Shown: in pieces, positions 6,621-8,203 of the stretch
How positions within the stretch are numbered: the stretch's first letter is position 1
How the letters are laid out: every line of letters starts with the position of its first letter
Source of the DNA: Methanothrix sp.
Lineage (GTDB): Archaea; Halobacteriota; Methanosarcinia; Methanotrichales; Methanotrichaceae
NCBI GenBank assembly: GCA_028679775.1
Contig: JAJRAX010000073.1
Span: forward strand, 1-8,203
Length of the DNA stretch: 8,203 nt
Direction: 5' to 3'
Notes under the pieces: generated by a model
The model's input: only the letters and a program-made list of their open reading frames with translations
Database searches by the model: none
Told to the model about the DNA's origin: nothing
Translations under genes and position numbers: made by a program

Positions 6621-7757
6621 CTAATGCATGTTCTGATGCGAAGCATTCTCCAGAACTTGTTCATATTTGCCGGCGATCTTTCTCCAGTCATATTTTTCGG
6701 CCAAATACCTGTATCTCTTTTCGTCAATTTCTTCAGCCAAGACCTTCTTTACCTGCAATATAAAGCTCTCCACATCGTCGTAGTAGTATATCTCGTCTCC
6801 CAGCAGCTTTTCTAGCGAGATCATGCGGCTGGAGAGCACCGGCCTGTCGCAGGCGAGATAATTGAAGACCTTTCCGCCTGCTGCGTACTCGTTCTTCTTC
6901 ATCATCTTCAGGGGATTGAGGCCGATGTCCATGGCTGAGATATAGCGGGAGAGATCCGCATACTTTACTGCTCCCGTGAAGACAATCCTGTCGCTGACAC
7001 CTAAATCGTCAGCCATCTTCTTTATTGTGTCTGCATAATCCGTAAAAAGCCCTGGGCCCACTACGAGCAGGGTCGCATCGATGCTCGGCAGGGCAGATAC
7101 CACGGTCTCCAGATCAACCCAGTGTTCGAGGGAGCCCACGTAGCCTAAAACAGTGCCCTTCAAGCCCAGGGCGCTCTTGGCTTCTTCCATAGGCAGAGGC
7201 CTCAGGACTCTTGTATCCACCCCGTTGGCAATTACAGAGATATCTTTGACGCCTATTTCGCGCAAGAATTCGGCCAGCTCTTTTGTCACAGTTATCACTG
7301 CATTGGCAGCACGGAGGTTGAACCTGGTGATTCGGCTTACCACCCATTTGATGATCTCTCCGAGAGCTGAACCCGGATAGTAAATCGATGCCGATTCTTC
7401 CAGGTGGTCAAGATAATCGAAGACGACCGGCGCTCCTGCAAAGTTGGCTGCAAAGGATGGCAGGATATTGGTCGAGAGAATAACGTCTATGTCCTGGCTC
7501 TTTACTATGCTTCTGATCTTCCATAAGTGGTACGGAAAGTTTGCCAGATAGTAGGTGGATGGGTCTTCGGCTGAAATCCAGTCGGCTTTCAAGAGCCTGC
7601 ACTTCGTCTCCCTGGCCTCAAGCTTCGAGAACCTTTTCAGTTGGAAGTGCAGGACATACACATCGTGCTCCTCCGCCAGAAGGTCGAAGATGAAATTGAG
7701 CCGGTTGGGCACAGGATGTCTGATCCAGTCCGTGGTGGGAATTACCAGTATCTTCAT
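6621..7757 (-). CDS. GT4-type glycosyltransferase with altered E-x7-E motif, first gene of the minus-strand operon
   Basis: The protein has 378 residues. The N-terminal domain begins MKILVIPTTDWIRHPVPNR (1-19), where the Arg-His-Pro near the start suits an acceptor-site loop, and includes DVILSTNILPSFAANFAG (91-108), FDYLDHLEE (113-121), and AANAVITVTKELAEFL (150-165). The donor domain includes VIANGVDTRVLRPL (175-188), LGYVGSLEHWVDLETVV (204-220), LLVVGPG (230-236), RIVFTGAVKYADLSRYISAM (257-276), and then NPLKMMKKNEYAAGGKVFNY (281-300), LACDRPVLSS (301-310). In most relatives of this branch the K-x-F-E-Y position carries the second Glu of the donor motif; here it is Asn299 (KVFNY), with Glu290 kept upstream. 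The start is ATG 7757. The best Shine-Dalgarno, AGGA at 7769-7772, is 11 nt away, so initiation looks weak. The end of an IS element lies about 40 bp upstream. Its partner follows after 7 bp. Confidence 0.87.
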   Translation of the reverse strand: MKILVIPTTDWIRHPVPNRLNFIFDLLAEEHDVYVLHFQLKRFSKLEARETKCRLLKADWISAEDPSTYYLANFPYHLWKIRSIVKSQDIDVILSTNILPSFAANFAGAPVVFDYLDHLEESASIYYPGSALGEIIKWVVSRITRFNLRAANAVITVTKELAEFLREIGVKDISVIANGVDTRVLRPLPMEEAKSALGLKGTVLGYVGSLEHWVDLETVVSALPSIDATLLVVGPGLFTDYADTIKKMADDLGVSDRIVFTGAVKYADLSRYISAMDIGLNPLKMMKKNEYAAGGKVFNYLACDRPVLSSRMISLEKLLGDEIYYYDDVESFILQVKKVLAEEIDEKRYRYLAEKYDWRKIAGKYEQVLENASHQNMH

Positions 7758-7785
7758 TTTTTCTCGGGTCCTATCAGCTTTTGTA

Positions 7786-8203
7786 CTAACTGCTTATGTG
7801 ACTTCCTCCTCTGCCTAAAGACCGGGGCTTCCTACTTCTAAGATACTGACGCTTACCCGAAAGTGGTTTCGGGCCGGAGGTCAGATCTCCATAGGCTCCA
7901 CCCCTCAGTCCAAGAGTGAGAATGTTCAGGGCTGCGTTGTGATCCCTATCCTGCCTGAGACCGCAGACAGGGCACACATGAACCCGTTCCGAGAGATCTT
8001 TGGCAACGAGTATTCCACAGCCGGAGCACATTTGAGATGTATTTCTCGGGTCAACGAATACAACGCTTTTGCCAGCTCTTTCAGCCTTGCTCTGCGTTAA
8101 ATGTATCAGTTTTCCCCAGGAAACGTCCTGAATATGCTTTGCTAGATTATGGTTCTTGAGCATACCTGAAATATTCAGGTCTTCGAATACTATTATGTCG
8201 GCA
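7786..8203 (-). CDS. tnpB: TnpB RNA-guided nuclease / IS605 OrfB, C-terminal part (5' end beyond window)
   Basis: The frame is open through the right window edge, so the ATG at 8163 is internal. The 138 visible residues hold the second RuvC acid in IIVFEDLNISGM (Glu codon 8182-8184), the helix LKNHNLAKHIQDVSWGKL, PRNTSQMCSGCG and HVCPVCG forming the four-Cys zinc ribbon (cysteine codons between about 8028 and 7954), and the final RuvC box DRDHNAALNIL (starting at 7950). These are the hallmarks of TnpB (IS200/IS605 and IS1341 types); the first RuvC Asp lies outside. Known role: an omega-RNA-guided double-strand nuclease that helps keep the element at its site. The tail after residue 82 (counting the Met at 8163 as 1) is Arg- and Gly-rich and low in structure, because it is also RNA scaffold. 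It crosses the right end and takes its TAG stop from flanking DNA. All visible catalytic residues are intact, so it may be active. Confidence 0.92.
   Translation of the reverse strand, partial: ADIIVFEDLNISGMLKNHNLAKHIQDVSWGKLIHLTQSKAERAGKSVVFVDPRNTSQMCSGCGILVAKDLSERVHVCPVCGLRQDRDHNAALNILTLGLRGGAYGDLTSGPKPLSGKRQYLRSRKPRSLGRGGSHISS
7808..7827 (-). other. Right-end subterminal hairpin of the IS element
   Basis: On the minus strand CCCCGGTC, loop TTTA, GGCAGAGG pairs at six of eight positions, counting one G-T wobble, with mismatches at 7825/7810 and 7823/7812. Right-end hairpins of this family are normally near-perfect and are bound by TnpA for excision. The mismatches may mean weakened mobility. 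Confidence 0.5.
7856..7873. other. Perfect 7-bp stem-loop inside the tnpB 3' end
   Basis: CCCGAAA, loop GTGG, TTTCGGG reads as a perfect hairpin on either strand. It lies in the low-complexity C-terminal tail of TnpB, where coding constraint is weak, and most likely forms part of the omega RNA scaffold. No T-run follows on either strand, so it is not a terminator. Confidence 0.6.

Larger units (their letters stand above)
7778..7920 (-). ncRNA. Predicted TnpB-associated omega RNA (scaffold plus guide)
   Basis: Known for the family: the 3' end of tnpB and the element's right end are transcribed as an omega RNA whose last 16-20 nt come from the DNA flanking the right end and guide TnpB. Here the minus strand carries a GGAG/CTCC stem (7876-7879 with 7887-7890), a perfect 7-bp stem (7856-7873), the right-end hairpin (7808-7827), and then TCAC at the presumed boundary. 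The guide would run from 7797 down to about 7778 (ATAAGCAGTTAGTACAAAAG). The 5' end of the RNA is a guess. Confidence 0.45.
7798..8203 (-). mobile_element. Right-end portion of an IS200/IS605-family (IS1341-like) element
   Basis: The element holds tnpB and ends in an imperfect hairpin followed by minus-strand GGAAGTCAC, a common form of the right end in this family. The presumed boundary is after TCAC at 7798; family members make no target duplication and have no terminal inverted repeats, so none was expected. The left end, and any tnpA (Y1 transposase), lie beyond the window. The boundary is by analogy and could be off by a few bases. Confidence 0.7.

Noticed and set aside
7856..7873. Hairpin as an intrinsic terminator
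   Set aside because: No T-run on either side, and it lies inside tnpB; an RNA scaffold role fits better.
1..8203. CRISPR array, tRNA or rRNA genes
   Set aside because: No regularly spaced direct repeats, and no tRNA cloverleaf or rRNA-like stretch was seen on reading either strand.

Overview
The window reads as archaeal DNA, most likely from a methanogen-type euryarchaeon; this is inference, not a database match. The support is a clean archaeal Shine-Dalgarno (GGTGAT) ahead of the gene at 2379, TATA-like boxes rather than bacterial -35/-10 pairs, and a TnpB of the zinc-ribbon type common in archaeal IS200/IS605-family elements. TAG is the stop codon of at least four of the eight genes, which argues against an organism that decodes TAG as pyrrolysine.

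The locus is a surface-polysaccharide or glycan-assembly island. On the + strand, from the left edge, there are the 3' three-quarters of a Wzx/MATE-like polysaccharide flippase (1-1083), a gap with a weak open frame, a small GT2 enzyme of the HQD/DDWH type (1322-2056), a 322-bp gap that looks like decayed coding DNA (2057-2378), a WbbL-like GT2 enzyme with an internal insertion (2379-3443), a second classic GT2 enzyme with a TPR-like tail (3487-4488), and a GT4 enzyme (4530-5648). On the - strand, meeting it head-on with interlocked stop codons at 5645-5648, is a two-gene GT4 operon (7757 down to 5645). Together, five or six glycosyltransferases could build an oligosaccharide on a lipid carrier at the inner face of the membrane, and the flippase would move it outward. 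No polymerase, ligase or nucleotide-sugar synthesis gene is in the window, so the donor sugars and the final acceptor cannot be read from it.

The right edge holds the 3' end of an IS605/IS1341-type element: the C-terminal third of TnpB with its RuvC Glu, zinc ribbon and last RuvC Asp box, followed by a right end with hairpins that should form the scaffold of an omega RNA. The element points at the GT4 operon, and its right end lies about 40 bp upstream of the first start codon. The expected RNA guide is therefore the leader of that operon. Base composition varies strongly along the window (about 23% GC over 2401-2520 against about 59% over 7081-7200, counted by hand), which fits a mosaic island built by transfer and recombination. 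I found no wholly new system. The points most worth a second look are the guide-bearing IS end, the decayed frame at 2057-2378, and the altered catalytic motif in the GT4 at 6621-7757.
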